DNA of 64,000 nt from Chlamydiales bacterium. Lineage in GTDB: Bacteria > Chlamydiota > Chlamydiia > Chlamydiales > JARBTQ01. The stretch's first letter is position 1; every line of letters begins with the position of its first letter. Positions 1 to 10,698 of the stretch are shown piece after piece. The translations under genes were made by a program, and so were the position numbers. Where the stretch lies: the NCBI GenBank assembly GCA_029240075.1, contig JARBTQ010000006.1, forward strand, positions 1 to 64,000. Direction: 5' to 3'. The notes beneath the pieces were generated by a model that had not been told where the DNA came from, did not search any database, and worked only from the letters and a program-made list of their open reading frames with translations.

Positions 1-182
1 CTTCAGAAGATATTAAAGGTTGCCTAGACAAGCGTATCACGGACAATTTTAAAATTGTTAGCAATGCTTTTGCCAATTCTTGAGTTTGTTTGTGTATAAC
101 TGAGATTTGTAGAAACTTTAATGATTGTATTGATAGCAATTACTGAGAGTTTATTAAAGTTTACGCGGTTTGCAATAGTAAA

Positions 183-1439
183 TCACAAACCTGTGTGTTT
201 AACTCTCAAGGCATAACGTTTAGTATTGGGGCTTTCAAGCTTAAATACTGCAAAGTTAATAAATTTTACTCCTTTTTCATTATTTTTTACAGCATTTATC
301 CCTATAAATTCTTTTCGTTGCTCATCTAACCAATGCCCAAACAAAGCTATTTGGCTTTTAGATTTTTGAGTTAAAGGATCTGTTTTTCTCCAAATGACAA
401 TATCACCCTCTTCAAGATGGTCATTGAGTATAGGAGCATAATTCTCCAAAATAAAAGAGCAACAAGAATTATCTATAATATGTCTTAGGTCTGTTTCATC
501 TGCATCAGGGATCTCTTCAAAAGGTTGATGAGCTAGTATGCACCAAGCTATTGCCGCTTTTTTAGTAGATGGATCTTTAGGTTCATGATCTTGAGGAGGG
601 TGACTAGCATAGTAAGTCGCCCAAAAAGCTAGAGCAGAACAATCGATTCCTCTCATCTTCCAACGTTTTTTAGCATTAAAATGGATATGTCCCCCTTCCA
701 TAAATCCAGCATTAGGAATATATAAAACAGGATTGGCGTCTTCATCTAAACCCCAAAGAGCTGTTTGCCTTAATAAAGATTCCATAGAAGTATGCTCAGG
801 CGTTTTTACTGGATAAAGCAATTGTAATTGATAGGGGAGAGTACTATATTCGAATAAATTTTGCAGCTTAGTCAAATGTAGGTTGATGTAAATAAACATT
901 GTTTTGACTACTACAATTTCTGTCTCGTTTAAAATCCTTTTCTCAAGAGTTAAATTTTGTATATCAAAAAGCCTATTCTGTAAAAACTGAATACATTTAT
1001 CAAGGATTCCCAATGTATCCTCGCCTGTGATTGTATTGTATCCAATAAGTTCCCCTAAGCTTTTTCGTAGAACATACGATCCTTTATCTAAACCAACTTG
1101 TTTGTCTAAAAAAAGTTTATACTCAGTGAGAATCCATTTATCTTCTTTTATACGATTACAAACTTTGTTAATAAAATCTATATAAGTATTTTCAGTTTGA
1201 TCTAATAATTTATTAATTTTTGGTAGAGCTAATTGATGTAATATTCTTAAATCTCTAGAATTTGCAGTTGAAACTTGGTTGACAAGACGTACGGCTCTTT
1301 GTAAAGGTAAATTTCTAGTCTTTAAGATATGGTGAATTGCACTTGGTAGTTGTTGACTAGCCTCTATTGGACCAGAATAGGCTATAGACCAGCAACTTAA
1401 TTTAAGAAAGACCATTAAGAAAAAATAATAAACTCTCAT
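183..1439 (-). CDS. Secreted NlpC/P60-like (papain-fold) hydrolase candidate
   Basis: Hydrophobic N-terminus from internal Met (MRVYYFFLMVFLKLSCWSIAYS); GIDCSALAFW resembles the DCSGL catalytic Cys motif; GDIVIWR...ALFGHW resembles the downstream GD..FF..HVG motif. ORF track start at 1475 is further upstream. Confidence 0.5.
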   Translation of the reverse strand: MRVYYFFLMVFLKLSCWSIAYSGPIEASQQLPSAIHHILKTRNLPLQRAVRLVNQVSTANSRDLRILHQLALPKINKLLDQTENTYIDFINKVCNRIKEDKWILTEYKLFLDKQVGLDKGSYVLRKSLGELIGYNTITGEDTLGILDKCIQFLQNRLFDIQNLTLEKRILNETEIVVVKTMFIYINLHLTKLQNLFEYSTLPYQLQLLYPVKTPEHTSMESLLRQTALWGLDEDANPVLYIPNAGFMEGGHIHFNAKKRWKMRGIDCSALAFWATYYASHPPQDHEPKDPSTKKAAIAWCILAHQPFEEIPDADETDLRHIIDNSCCSFILENYAPILNDHLEEGDIVIWRKTDPLTQKSKSQIALFGHWLDEQRKEFIGINAVKNNEKGVKFINFAVFKLESPNTKRYALRVKHTGL

Positions 1440-1812
1440 AGTTTTCCCCAACAATTTATAGTTATTTGTGCACAAATACGTGCTAATGCTTTACGCTTAA
1501 TGGAACTATAAATAACCTTTTCCACGCTCTAAATGGAGCTGTGTTGAAAGATATATTTAGGTTTTCCTAAAAAATCATATCAAATAGAAAAGTCAGATAA
1601 AACTTTTCAAATATGAGTCTGTTATGCATAGACACTTTATGTTAACTGGATGGGGTAGTTTCCCTTTTTTTATCAACAGTGAATTGATTGACTGAGTTTT
1701 ATGAACCATAGGTTCTATCTTAAAAAAAGAATAACTAACACATACAGTAGCTGATAGCCTTATATTTTACACAGATAGCTAATTTATAGGCAAAGAGGAA
1801 GAAATTTTAAGT

Positions 1813-3612
1813 TTAATTAGTACTATCATGTTCTATATTATTTGACATTTCAGGCAGGGCTCCACCTGTTTGCATTTCCCAAAGCTTTGCAAAATGTCCT
1901 TTTTGTTTAAGTAAATCTGTGTAATGCCCGTCTTCAACAATTTTTCCCCTAAGGAAGACGATAATACGGTCCATGTGTATGAGTGTAGAAAGTCTATGGG
2001 CGATTACAATGCAGGTTTTTTCTTCCATAACATGTTTTAAACCTGATTGTATAGCTTGTTCTGTAGCTGAATCTAGAGCAGAAGTTGCTTCATCTAAGAT
2101 CAGAATAGGACTGTTTTTAAGGATCGCTCTGGCTATTGCAATCCGTTGCCTTTGGCCCCCAGATAGACGCGTACCCCGCTCTCCAACTAAAGTATAGTAA
2201 CCTTTAGGAAGTTGTTCTATGAACTCATGACAGTGAGCTTTTTTTGCGGCTTCGATAACTTCCTCATCGGAAGCATTCAGTCTACCATATCTAATGTTTT
2301 CTATAAGGGTGCGATGGAACAGAGTAACGTCTTGTGGAATCATTGAGATCTGCTCTCTTAGGGATTGTTGTGTAACTTGTGTTATATCTTGTCCATCAAT
2401 AAAAATATGCCCTTCACTCAATTCAAAGTAACGAAGCAGAAGATGGGCAAAAGTTGACTTTCCCGACCCTGAAAAACCAACAAGCCCTATTTTTTCCCTT
2501 CCTTTAATTTTAAGATTTAGACATGTAAAAATAGGTTGTGTAGATGATGAGTAAGTAAAGGAAATATTATCTAATTCGATTTCACCATTTTGAATATCTA
2601 AAGGTTTAGCTTGATCACTATTTTTGATTTCAATAGGTTCAGAAATAATTTTCAAAGAATCAGAGGCAGAACCGATCTCTTCAAAAAGCTTTGTTGCTTG
2701 ATTTGCAATATGCCATGCCATACTAAGTATTGAAATAGTTGCAGCCACAATAAAGCTGAAATCACCGATCGTAATCTTTCCTAGGGACCACCCATACAAG
2801 GCCAAAACTAAAATCATAATAATGAGAGCGCTGGAAAATAAACGTTGAAATGCTCGGACCTTTTCTAAGTACCAGAGAAAATCTTGATGTCTTTCAGCTT
2901 CATTATGTAAATAACTCTCTAGGTATTGTTGCTCATAATCTGCCCTAGCAAAAAGTCTGCTATTGACAATGTTGCTTAATGAATCTGAAATCCTTCCTTT
3001 AACAAGAGTTGCTGCTTCAGCATGTTTTTTAGCAAACAAAACACTCTTTTTGTTAATTAAAGACACTACGAGTGTTAAGTAAGTCAGCATCCATACTAGT
3101 AAGACTGTAGCGAATATAGGATGAATCGTCCACATTAAGTAAGCTGAAATAAGAAAAGAGCACAATAAAGGCATAAAGTCTTGTAATAACATGCTGCTTA
3201 GCCTCACCCCACTTCGAGCTAATTCTACAATACGACTTGAAGTTCCCCCGGTGAATTGATTAAGAAAGTAGCTATAGGAGTGTTGCTGCACATAAGCAAA
3301 CAATTCAGATGCAATTTTTTGTCTAAAATTAGAGTAAGTATAGATACCGATAATTCCTTGGAGTATATTACAACCTTCCATAAATAGCCTTAATCCTATA
3401 AAACTTCCTAGAGGCCATTTAATTACCTCAAATACATCTTGGGGTTTCCCTTCAAATGTAGTTACTTTATCAATGATTAGTTTTATCAGATAAGGGCCTG
3501 CTGAGTCGTAAAGAGCCCAAATAATAGAGGTAAGTGCTATCCCTAAAAACTTTAACCAAAAGGGCTTTGCAAAATATAGGTAAAAAGCTGTAAGAGAACG
3601 TGTTTCGGGCAT
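1813..3612 (-). CDS. ABC transporter, fused permease/ATPase (MsbA-like)
   Basis: N-terminal TM domain, Walker A GFSGSGKST, signature LSGGQRQRIAIARA, Walker B ILILDEATSALD. Confidence 0.92.
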   Translation of the reverse strand: MPETRSLTAFYLYFAKPFWLKFLGIALTSIIWALYDSAGPYLIKLIIDKVTTFEGKPQDVFEVIKWPLGSFIGLRLFMEGCNILQGIIGIYTYSNFRQKIASELFAYVQQHSYSYFLNQFTGGTSSRIVELARSGVRLSSMLLQDFMPLLCSFLISAYLMWTIHPIFATVLLVWMLTYLTLVVSLINKKSVLFAKKHAEAATLVKGRISDSLSNIVNSRLFARADYEQQYLESYLHNEAERHQDFLWYLEKVRAFQRLFSSALIIMILVLALYGWSLGKITIGDFSFIVAATISILSMAWHIANQATKLFEEIGSASDSLKIISEPIEIKNSDQAKPLDIQNGEIELDNISFTYSSSTQPIFTCLNLKIKGREKIGLVGFSGSGKSTFAHLLLRYFELSEGHIFIDGQDITQVTQQSLREQISMIPQDVTLFHRTLIENIRYGRLNASDEEVIEAAKKAHCHEFIEQLPKGYYTLVGERGTRLSGGQRQRIAIARAILKNSPILILDEATSALDSATEQAIQSGLKHVMEEKTCIVIAHRLSTLIHMDRIIVFLRGKIVEDGHYTDLLKQKGHFAKLWEMQTGGALPEMSNNIEHDSTN

Positions 3613-3648
3613 ACGGTTAATCCTTTATTTGCAGAAGTTTGCTTAAAA

Positions 3649-4566
3649 TTAAGACCTGATATAATCGATAGCTTTTTTTATGTCTTCAGGCGGTTCAGCA
3701 CATGTTAAAATTATTTGATTCTTTATGGGATGAATCCATTCCAGGCTTAAGGCGTGTAAAAGTAGCCTTCCTGTCTTATAAGGGCATCTAAAATGTTTGC
3801 TGTATTGACGATCCCCCAATATAGGGAAGCCAAGTTGACTCATATGGATACGGATTTGATGAGTTCTTCCTGTTTGTGGCCAACAATGCATTAGGCTTGC
3901 CCCTCCTCCGCTTTCAACTTTTTGCCATATCGTCTCAGCTAAAACGCCTTTATTTTTAGGAACTTCTCCCCAAATGCAACAACCTTGAAAGCCCTGAATT
4001 TTGCCTAAATAATTAGTAATGGTTCCTTTTAACGTTTTTGGTGATCCATCTACAATAGCGCAGTATTTCTTTTTAATAGTTCGTTCTCTAAATTGCTTTA
4101 TAAGCAATGGCTCCAATTCTGGTTGCTTTGCAAATAAAATAGCACCACTAGTTTCTTTGTCCAGTCGGTGGATAGGGATTATACTTTTACAGTATACCTT
4201 GATTTGATGGAAAAGCCCTTCTTCATCACAGGAAATTCCAGGGGGTTTATCATATATAAGGATAGCTTCATCTTCATACAAAATTCTATTAGAGTCATAT
4301 TTTGTAGTACTATGGATTTGAGAGGGGATGGCTGATACATTTAACTCTATGAAATCGCCAAGTTTTGTCTTAGTAGATACAAAACGTTCGAGTTGTTTGT
4401 TAATTCTACATAAATTATGCTCAATCGCCCATTTGACTTGTGATAAGCTAAGCTCTGAACCAAGCACTAGTTTCAAATAGCGGTCTAAACGTAATCCAGA
4501 TGTTTCCGAAGTTACAAAAAACTGCTTATAAATAGAAGGTATGCTTTTCTTTTGTTGATGCGTCAT
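3649..4566 (-). CDS. RluA-family pseudouridine synthase
   Basis: S4-like N-terminus; HRLDKETSGAILFAK catalytic motif; GRTHQIRIHMSQLGFPILGD. Confidence 0.92.
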   Translation of the reverse strand: MTHQQKKSIPSIYKQFFVTSETSGLRLDRYLKLVLGSELSLSQVKWAIEHNLCRINKQLERFVSTKTKLGDFIELNVSAIPSQIHSTTKYDSNRILYEDEAILIYDKPPGISCDEEGLFHQIKVYCKSIIPIHRLDKETSGAILFAKQPELEPLLIKQFRERTIKKKYCAIVDGSPKTLKGTITNYLGKIQGFQGCCIWGEVPKNKGVLAETIWQKVESGGGASLMHCWPQTGRTHQIRIHMSQLGFPILGDRQYSKHFRCPYKTGRLLLHALSLEWIHPIKNQIILTCAEPPEDIKKAIDYIRS

Positions 4567-4690
4567 TTAAATGATACTAAATTTTAAAAGATGGATTTAT
4601 TCTTGAACGTGAATAGAGCAATAGCTATGATAATTCTTTTGTTACTGGTTTTACAAGAGATAAATTATAGGTTTTAAATGGGAGCGGTTC

Positions 4691-5608
4691 ATGCTAGCAA
4701 TTGATTTAAAGGGTAAAGTTGCCTTTGTTGCGGGTGTAGGTGATAATAATGGCTATGGTTGGGCTGTAGCAAAGATGTTAGCGGAAGCAGGGGCTACAGT
4801 TCTTGTAGGGACATGGCCACCTGTACTTAAAATTTTCACTACAAGCTTAGCTCAGGGTAAATTTGATGAGTCTCGTAAACTATCAGATGGAACCTTACTA
4901 GACTTTAAAAAAGTCTATCCATTAGATGCAGCCTACGATACGGTTTCTGATGTTCCAGTCGAAATTAGAGAGAATAAGCGCTATCAAGAACTAGAGCATT
5001 TTACCATTAAAGATGTTGCTGCTGCAATTGCTCAAGATTTCGGACAAATTGATATTTTTGTACATGCTTTGGCAAATGGCCCTGAGGTCAAAAAGCCGTT
5101 GTTAGAGACGTCAAGGAATGGATACTTAGCTGCTATAAGTGCATCTAGTTACTCCTGGGTTAGTTGTCTGCAATATTTTGGTCCTATCATTAAAAAAGGG
5201 GGCGCTGCTCTTACTTTATCTTACATTGCATCTGAAAAAGTAATTCCAGGATATGGTGGAGGAATGAGTTCTGCAAAAGCAGCTTTAGAAAGTGATACGC
5301 GTGTATTAGCATGGGAAGCAGGAAGAAAATGGGGTGTTCGCATCAATGCTATTTCTGCTGGAGCTTTGGGATCACGCGCTGCGAAAGCTATTGGATTTAT
5401 TGAAAAAATGATTGATTATGGGATCACAAATGCTCCTTTAAACAAAGATCTACAAAGTTGTGAAGTGGCTTCTGCTGCTGCATTTTTACTTTCCCCTTTA
5501 GCTTCTGCAATTGCTGGTGTCGTTTTACATGTTGACAATGGATTACATGCTATGGGCGTAGCAGTTGATAGTAAATCACTTGCAAGTGAAGAAAGCACTT
5601 CAATTTAG
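4691..5608 (+). CDS. fabI: Enoyl-[acyl-carrier-protein] reductase (plant/chlamydial-type FabI)
   Basis: [82 protein letters not shown]. Confidence 0.95.
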   Translation: MLAIDLKGKVAFVAGVGDNNGYGWAVAKMLAEAGATVLVGTWPPVLKIFTTSLAQGKFDESRKLSDGTLLDFKKVYPLDAAYDTVSDVPVEIRENKRYQELEHFTIKDVAAAIAQDFGQIDIFVHALANGPEVKKPLLETSRNGYLAAISASSYSWVSCLQYFGPIIKKGGAALTLSYIASEKVIPGYGGGMSSAKAALESDTRVLAWEAGRKWGVRINAISAGALGSRAAKAIGFIEKMIDYGITNAPLNKDLQSCEVASAAAFLLSPLASAIAGVVLHVDNGLHAMGVAVDSKSLASEESTSI

Positions 5609-5813
5609 AAAGATTATTATAGGTTTTCTTAAAAAAACTTTTTTATGAAGATCTATTAAAATAGTCGATCAAGAGTTATATAAGAGATCTAATAAGCATA
5701 GAACTCAACTAGGAAATGGGCTATAGGCTATATAATTTAGCCTATAGCTTACTTATTTCTTATACGAAGAGTTTTTAACCCACAGTGCTTTATATTTAAT
5801 TAAGGATAAAATC

Positions 5814-6719
5814 ATGCATTTAGTATTTTTGATGTATGCTCTATTTGCAAGTATCTTTACTGTTGCCAAAGCTACATTGCAGTATGCTCAACCCTTTTTC
5901 CTACTTGGAACTCGTATGGTTCTAGCAGGCATCATTCTTCTAGGGTATCAATTCATCTTCAAAAGAGAGCTTTTACGCTGGAATGCTCGTTATCTTAAAC
6001 CTCTTTTGATGGTAATCTTTTTTACTTTCTTTTTAACAAATGTTTTTGAATTTTGGGGTTTGCAGTTTCTTTCATCTTCAAAAACTTGTTTTATATACAG
6101 TTTATCGCCGTTCATCTCAGCTCTCTTGTCTTATTTTATTTTTACAGAAAAGTTAACATATAAAAAATGGATTGGACTACTAATAGGTTTTTGCGGAATG
6201 TTCCCTGTTTTTATAGAAGATTCTCAGGCTGAAACAGGCTTAACTCACTTACTATTCTTTTCTGCTGCAGAGTTAGCTTTGATTGCAGCTGTTTTTTGTA
6301 GTTGCTATGGTTGGATTTCAATGCAAAAATTGTGCAAAGATGATTATTCACCATTAACGGCCAATGGATTTGGAATGTTCTTCGGAGGTATTTTAGCCTT
6401 AATTACCTCGTTTATTTTTGAAAAATGGGAACCTGTACCTGTTACCCAATGGACACCTGTCATAGAAGGAACCATTTATATGCTTATTATCTCCAATCTA
6501 CTTGCATATAATATGTATTCATTTTTACTACGTCGTTTTACTGCAACCTTTATGTCATTTGCAGGATTTGTAACGCCTATTTTTGTGTCTATTTATGGAC
6601 GTATTTTTTTAGGTGAGCTATTTAGTCCTACGTTTTTTATCTCTGCATCAATAGTTTTCATAGGTCTTTACCTATTTCACCAGGAAGAACTAAAGTTGCA
6701 GGGGTTAGAGATTAGATAA
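5814..6719 (+). CDS. DMT-superfamily (EamA-like) transporter
   Basis: About ten hydrophobic segments in two similar halves, typical EamA architecture. Confidence 0.8.
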   Translation: MHLVFLMYALFASIFTVAKATLQYAQPFFLLGTRMVLAGIILLGYQFIFKRELLRWNARYLKPLLMVIFFTFFLTNVFEFWGLQFLSSSKTCFIYSLSPFISALLSYFIFTEKLTYKKWIGLLIGFCGMFPVFIEDSQAETGLTHLLFFSAAELALIAAVFCSCYGWISMQKLCKDDYSPLTANGFGMFFGGILALITSFIFEKWEPVPVTQWTPVIEGTIYMLIISNLLAYNMYSFLLRRFTATFMSFAGFVTPIFVSIYGRIFLGELFSPTFFISASIVFIGLYLFHQEELKLQGLEIR

Positions 6720-6747
6720 TCTATGTCATAGGATGTGAATTACAGAG

Positions 6748-7899
6748 ATGCAAGACGATATTATTTATTCTCGCGAAAAGCCATTTTATGGGGCCTTAAA
6801 ACAACGGCATCGTCTAAATAAGCCAGGTTCAAATAAGGAAACTATCCATTACGTGATAGATCTACAAGGCTCTGGAATGCGGTATAATGTAGGGGACTCG
6901 ATTGCTATTTTACCTGAAAATAACACTTATGTTGTGGATAGTTTATTGCACTCATTGAGAGCTAATGGCTCTCAAAAGATATATTATCAATTAGGGGAGT
7001 CAAATATATCTTTTAAGAAGTATTTAACTAACTATGCCAATATTTGTTTGTCCTTACCACATAAGAAATTCATAAAAGAGCTTTTAGAGAGGCAATGTAA
7101 TCCTCTTAAAAAAAAGGATTTAGAATTACTAATCTCAGAAAAAGATATTTTTGACGCATATTGTGCTTCATCTAGTCTTATAGATCTGTTGAATACTCAC
7201 TCAGAAGTGGTATGGCATCCGCAAGAAATTGTAGATGTTTTTCCAGCTTTACTACCTCGATTCTATTCTATTGCTTCAGCGCAAGCGGTGGTTGGAGAAG
7301 AAGTTCACCTAACAGTAGTTTCAGTAAAATATAGTATTGGATTGCAAGAGCGAATAGGTGTGTGTACAGATTACTTGAAGAAAGTTCCTCTAAATTCAAA
7401 AGAGATTGCTCTTTACCTACAACCGACTAAACATTTTCATTTACCTAAGGATCCTACAGCTCCTATTATTATGATTGGACCAGGTACAGGGGTAGCTCCT
7501 TTTCGTGCTTTTATGCAAGAGAGAGTGGTGTTAGGTGCTCCTGGGAAAAATTGGCTTTTCTTTGGTGAATGGAGTAGAGCTTATGATTTCCTCTATGAAA
7601 GTGAGTGGGAAGCTCTTGTTGCTCAGAATAAACTTAAATTGAGTTTAGCATTCTCGCGTGATCAATTACATAAAGTTTATGTTCAGCACAAAATGGAGGA
7701 GTCAGCTCACGAAATATGGAATTGGCTTAACGAAGGAGCCTACATATATATATGCGGCGATGCGAAATATATGGCAAAAGATGTTGAATCAGTTCTCTTT
7801 AATCTTGTGAAGAACTTTGGTCATATGGATGATACAACAGCCCACACTTATCTTCGGCAATTACGTAAGGAAGGTCGTCTTCAAAAAGATGTCTACTAA
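6748..7899 (+). CDS. FAD/NADPH-binding oxidoreductase, CysJ/CPR-like reductase domain without flavodoxin domain
   Basis: PRFYSIASA (FAD), IIMIGPGTGVAPFRAFMQER (NADP), GAYIYICGDAKYMAKDVE. Confidence 0.85.
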   Translation: MQDDIIYSREKPFYGALKQRHRLNKPGSNKETIHYVIDLQGSGMRYNVGDSIAILPENNTYVVDSLLHSLRANGSQKIYYQLGESNISFKKYLTNYANICLSLPHKKFIKELLERQCNPLKKKDLELLISEKDIFDAYCASSSLIDLLNTHSEVVWHPQEIVDVFPALLPRFYSIASAQAVVGEEVHLTVVSVKYSIGLQERIGVCTDYLKKVPLNSKEIALYLQPTKHFHLPKDPTAPIIMIGPGTGVAPFRAFMQERVVLGAPGKNWLFFGEWSRAYDFLYESEWEALVAQNKLKLSLAFSRDQLHKVYVQHKMEESAHEIWNWLNEGAYIYICGDAKYMAKDVESVLFNLVKNFGHMDDTTAHTYLRQLRKEGRLQKDVY

Positions 7900-8013
7900 C
7901 ATTAAGTATTGGCTAGTTTAAAATTTATTAAATAATTCAATTTTCATATCCCTAGCCTTTTTAAATATTAAATCTGATTCTTTTAAGGAAAATACTGGTA
8001 GCTTTTTGAAAGT

Positions 8014-8061
8014 ACTATATCCCCCAGCCTCAAACTAAATAGATAGAAGATGGGGGATAGT
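8014..8061. terminator. Inverted repeat between convergent genes, possible bidirectional terminator
   Basis: ACTATATCCCCCA ... TGGGGGATAGT between the 3' ends of the CysJ-like gene and npt. Confidence 0.45.
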
Positions 8062-8103
8062 AGCAATAGCTAAGAAATATAGAGAGATGTTTGTACTGTT
8101 AAT

Positions 8104-9618
8104 CTATTTCTTATGGATCAAAGGTTCTACTTGCAGGCCAAGAGATTTTACACTTGTCATCCATACAAATATGAATAAACAAATAAGAGCCGCTACATAA
8201 GGTGTAGTTCCTGCGATTCCAGAAAACATAACAATTAATACTTGGTACATAATAGAACCGCCAGACTTGCCTAGTCGTGAACCGATACCATCAATTACAG
8301 ATTTAGCATTAATTTTTTCATCTGAATGAAGTGGCGTAAATGATAATTCTTTAGTTGCATCAAAAAGGGTATACTTTGAAACTCGTCCTAATACGTTTTG
8401 TGCAGAACCGAAAAGAACTGCTATATAAAGAGGCGTTGTATGTAAGAGTGCTAAAATAATATCTTCAAACTGATGTCCAAACATAAGAAATAAGAAGAAA
8501 CCAAACGTCGTAATAAGCATAATGGCTGGAGGAATCATTGCAGTAAAAGTCCATCCAAAACGTCGGATAAGGTACCCTGACACAAATGCCATAAAAGCAG
8601 CCATTAAACCGGTGATACTCGTGACTTCGCTAAAATATGCTGTATATTGATTAGGATCTGCGTGCTGCTGGCGTAGTTGATCTTTCCAAGCTACTTCCGT
8701 CAAATTAATGACAATATTATAAGATAGAACAATAAGAGCTATATACATCACATATCGTGAACGAGCTAAAAATTTAAAGCTTTCTAGCAATGAAATATTC
8801 TTTTGTTTCTCTATAGACTCTTTTTTTGCTTCTGCTGAGTAGCTTTCAGGATCTGTAAGTACATAACTCTGCATCCAGGCAAATAGGATAACCGTACATG
8901 CTCCGGATATAAGCAACATAAGGGTATACAATATCAACGACTGTTCCCACTGATTGCTTCCAGGAAGAAACTCATTATAAGGCATACGAGCGCAATAAGC
9001 TGAAAGCTTTCCAATGATAAAACCAGCCATATTTGTTCCAAAAGCTAGCAAACCATAAAAGCGTTTAGCTTCTGATATTTTTGTAATTTCGTTGACGAAA
9101 GCCCAGAATAACACACTTAATATAATAGCACTCCACATTTCACTCATTACGTAGAATGCAGAAATGATCCAGTTGCGGAAAATATCGATTAGGCCTCTTA
9201 AACCTTTCAATGCTTCGGGCAAGCTACTTTGGAAATGATCCGCTAGCTGATAAGGCTGTATTTGATCTCTTAAAGGAAATAATACGAATGTAAAGAGAGC
9301 AAAAAATCCCAAAAAAATTCCCATCATGACATAAAAAACGGTTTGTCTAGAGAAATGACGAGATAAAGTTGTAAACAGATAAGTCATAAAGACTGCTGTT
9401 GGCAGCATAGCCCATACTTTAAGGAAAGGGATCACTTCTGCTCCCGAAGCATTTGTAGTTACTACTAATGAATCTTTTAAAATCTTCAATAGATGGTAAT
9501 TTATCGAGATAAAGAATGTCATTAATAGCATGGGAACGAATTTTTTCACTTCATTCCGATAGATCGGCCATAAAATCGACCGAACTTTAGAAAACTCTGC
9601 TGGGGTCGCTTGACTCAT
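8104..9618 (-). CDS. npt1: ATP/ADP translocase (Npt/Tlc family nucleotide transporter)
   Basis: 504 aa multi-TM; FFISINYHLLKILKDSLVVTTNASGAEVIPFLKVWAMLPTA typical of Tlc carriers. Confidence 0.95.
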   Translation of the reverse strand: MSQATPAEFSKVRSILWPIYRNEVKKFVPMLLMTFFISINYHLLKILKDSLVVTTNASGAEVIPFLKVWAMLPTAVFMTYLFTTLSRHFSRQTVFYVMMGIFLGFFALFTFVLFPLRDQIQPYQLADHFQSSLPEALKGLRGLIDIFRNWIISAFYVMSEMWSAIILSVLFWAFVNEITKISEAKRFYGLLAFGTNMAGFIIGKLSAYCARMPYNEFLPGSNQWEQSLILYTLMLLISGACTVILFAWMQSYVLTDPESYSAEAKKESIEKQKNISLLESFKFLARSRYVMYIALIVLSYNIVINLTEVAWKDQLRQQHADPNQYTAYFSEVTSITGLMAAFMAFVSGYLIRRFGWTFTAMIPPAIMLITTFGFFLFLMFGHQFEDIILALLHTTPLYIAVLFGSAQNVLGRVSKYTLFDATKELSFTPLHSDEKINAKSVIDGIGSRLGKSGGSIMYQVLIVMFSGIAGTTPYVAALICLFIFVWMTSVKSLGLQVEPLIHKK

Positions 9619-9865
9619 AAAATATTTAACAACTTAAACGGGTTATTTTGCATTAAACAATCATCTAATTAACTGCATCGTCCAATTAACCTTAAGCCTT
9701 TTCTGACAAAGGGCAAAAGGAATAGCTCTTAAAAAGTCCCAATTTAAGGAAGCTGTATTTAAGTTGCAATTAAAAAACTCCGAGAACGCTAGATTATCCA
9801 AAACACCTTTCAGAAAGCTTAGGGGTAGTGAATTAAAAAAAATAATGTATCTGATTGCTTATAAT

Positions 9866-10342
9866 TTAGCGAGATATATTTTTTAACTTATTCCATCCTA
9901 GGCCCAGTAAGGTACTCCCTAATAAAAGATACAAAAACCAGTAGCTTGTATCCCATTCAATCCTTAGAGTTCCATGCCGCGAAAATAAGAGTAGAAGAAG
10001 AGCAAAAAAAGTCAATGTAGATCCTGGTAGGAAAAACAGGAGAGGTATCAGAGTAAATTGGGATTCTTCAGACATTTCATCTACAGGAAAGTTCGAGGCT
10101 TCTTCATTTTTTTGTTCTTCTAGCAGTGAGCTATGATCAACATCTCCAATAGAATCTATTTTGGAAGAATTAAGATGAAGAGAATCTTCCAATTGCTTCG
10201 CATAATCATATTGTTGAGTTTGATATGGGGAGGTTAACTTAAAATTAGCCCCACAATAAGGGCATAATTCTGATTTTAAAGGGATACTGCCTTCACAGTT
10301 CCAACATAACTTTTTTTTCTGCTTATTATCAGAATGGGTCAT
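9866..10342 (-). CDS. Zinc-ribbon membrane protein, unknown function
   Basis: CWNCEGSIPLKSELCPYCG N-terminal ribbon; two C-terminal hydrophobic helices. Confidence 0.6.
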   Translation of the reverse strand: MTHSDNKQKKKLCWNCEGSIPLKSELCPYCGANFKLTSPYQTQQYDYAKQLEDSLHLNSSKIDSIGDVDHSSLLEEQKNEEASNFPVDEMSEESQFTLIPLLFFLPGSTLTFFALLLLLFSRHGTLRIEWDTSYWFLYLLLGSTLLGLGWNKLKNISR

Positions 10343-10644
10343 TAGGTGCTCTGTTTAGTAAACTTTAGACTGTTTATGCATAACCTTTTCGCCCGATAAT
10401 CAGCGGATTCTTACAAATCTAAATTTGGCAAAGCTCCATTGAATATCTTGGACCAATTACATATTACCCTGTCAGCTTAACTTATTTCATTTTTAAGATG
10501 CAATAGACCTCTTGCAATGCCTTCTTTGCCGCATCTATAGGATCGATTGATAAAAGGTCATGTAAGAGATCTAATCAATCTTTCATCCTTAAATCTTTAG
10601 CAGCTGACTTTAGCTTTAGCAGGTAATTCACTTTTTTAATCGTA

Positions 10645-10662
10645 TTGGCATACGCCTTGCAT
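10645..10662 (+). promoter_or_regulatory. Sigma-54 (-24/-12) promoter
   Basis: TTGGCATACGCCTTGCAT matches TTGGCACG-N4-TTGCW with the correct 12-nt GG-to-GC phasing; 37 nt upstream of the likely flgF start. Confidence 0.8.
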
Positions 10663-10698
10663 ATAGACCTAGTAATACAAGCATTAGGAGCGAATCGT

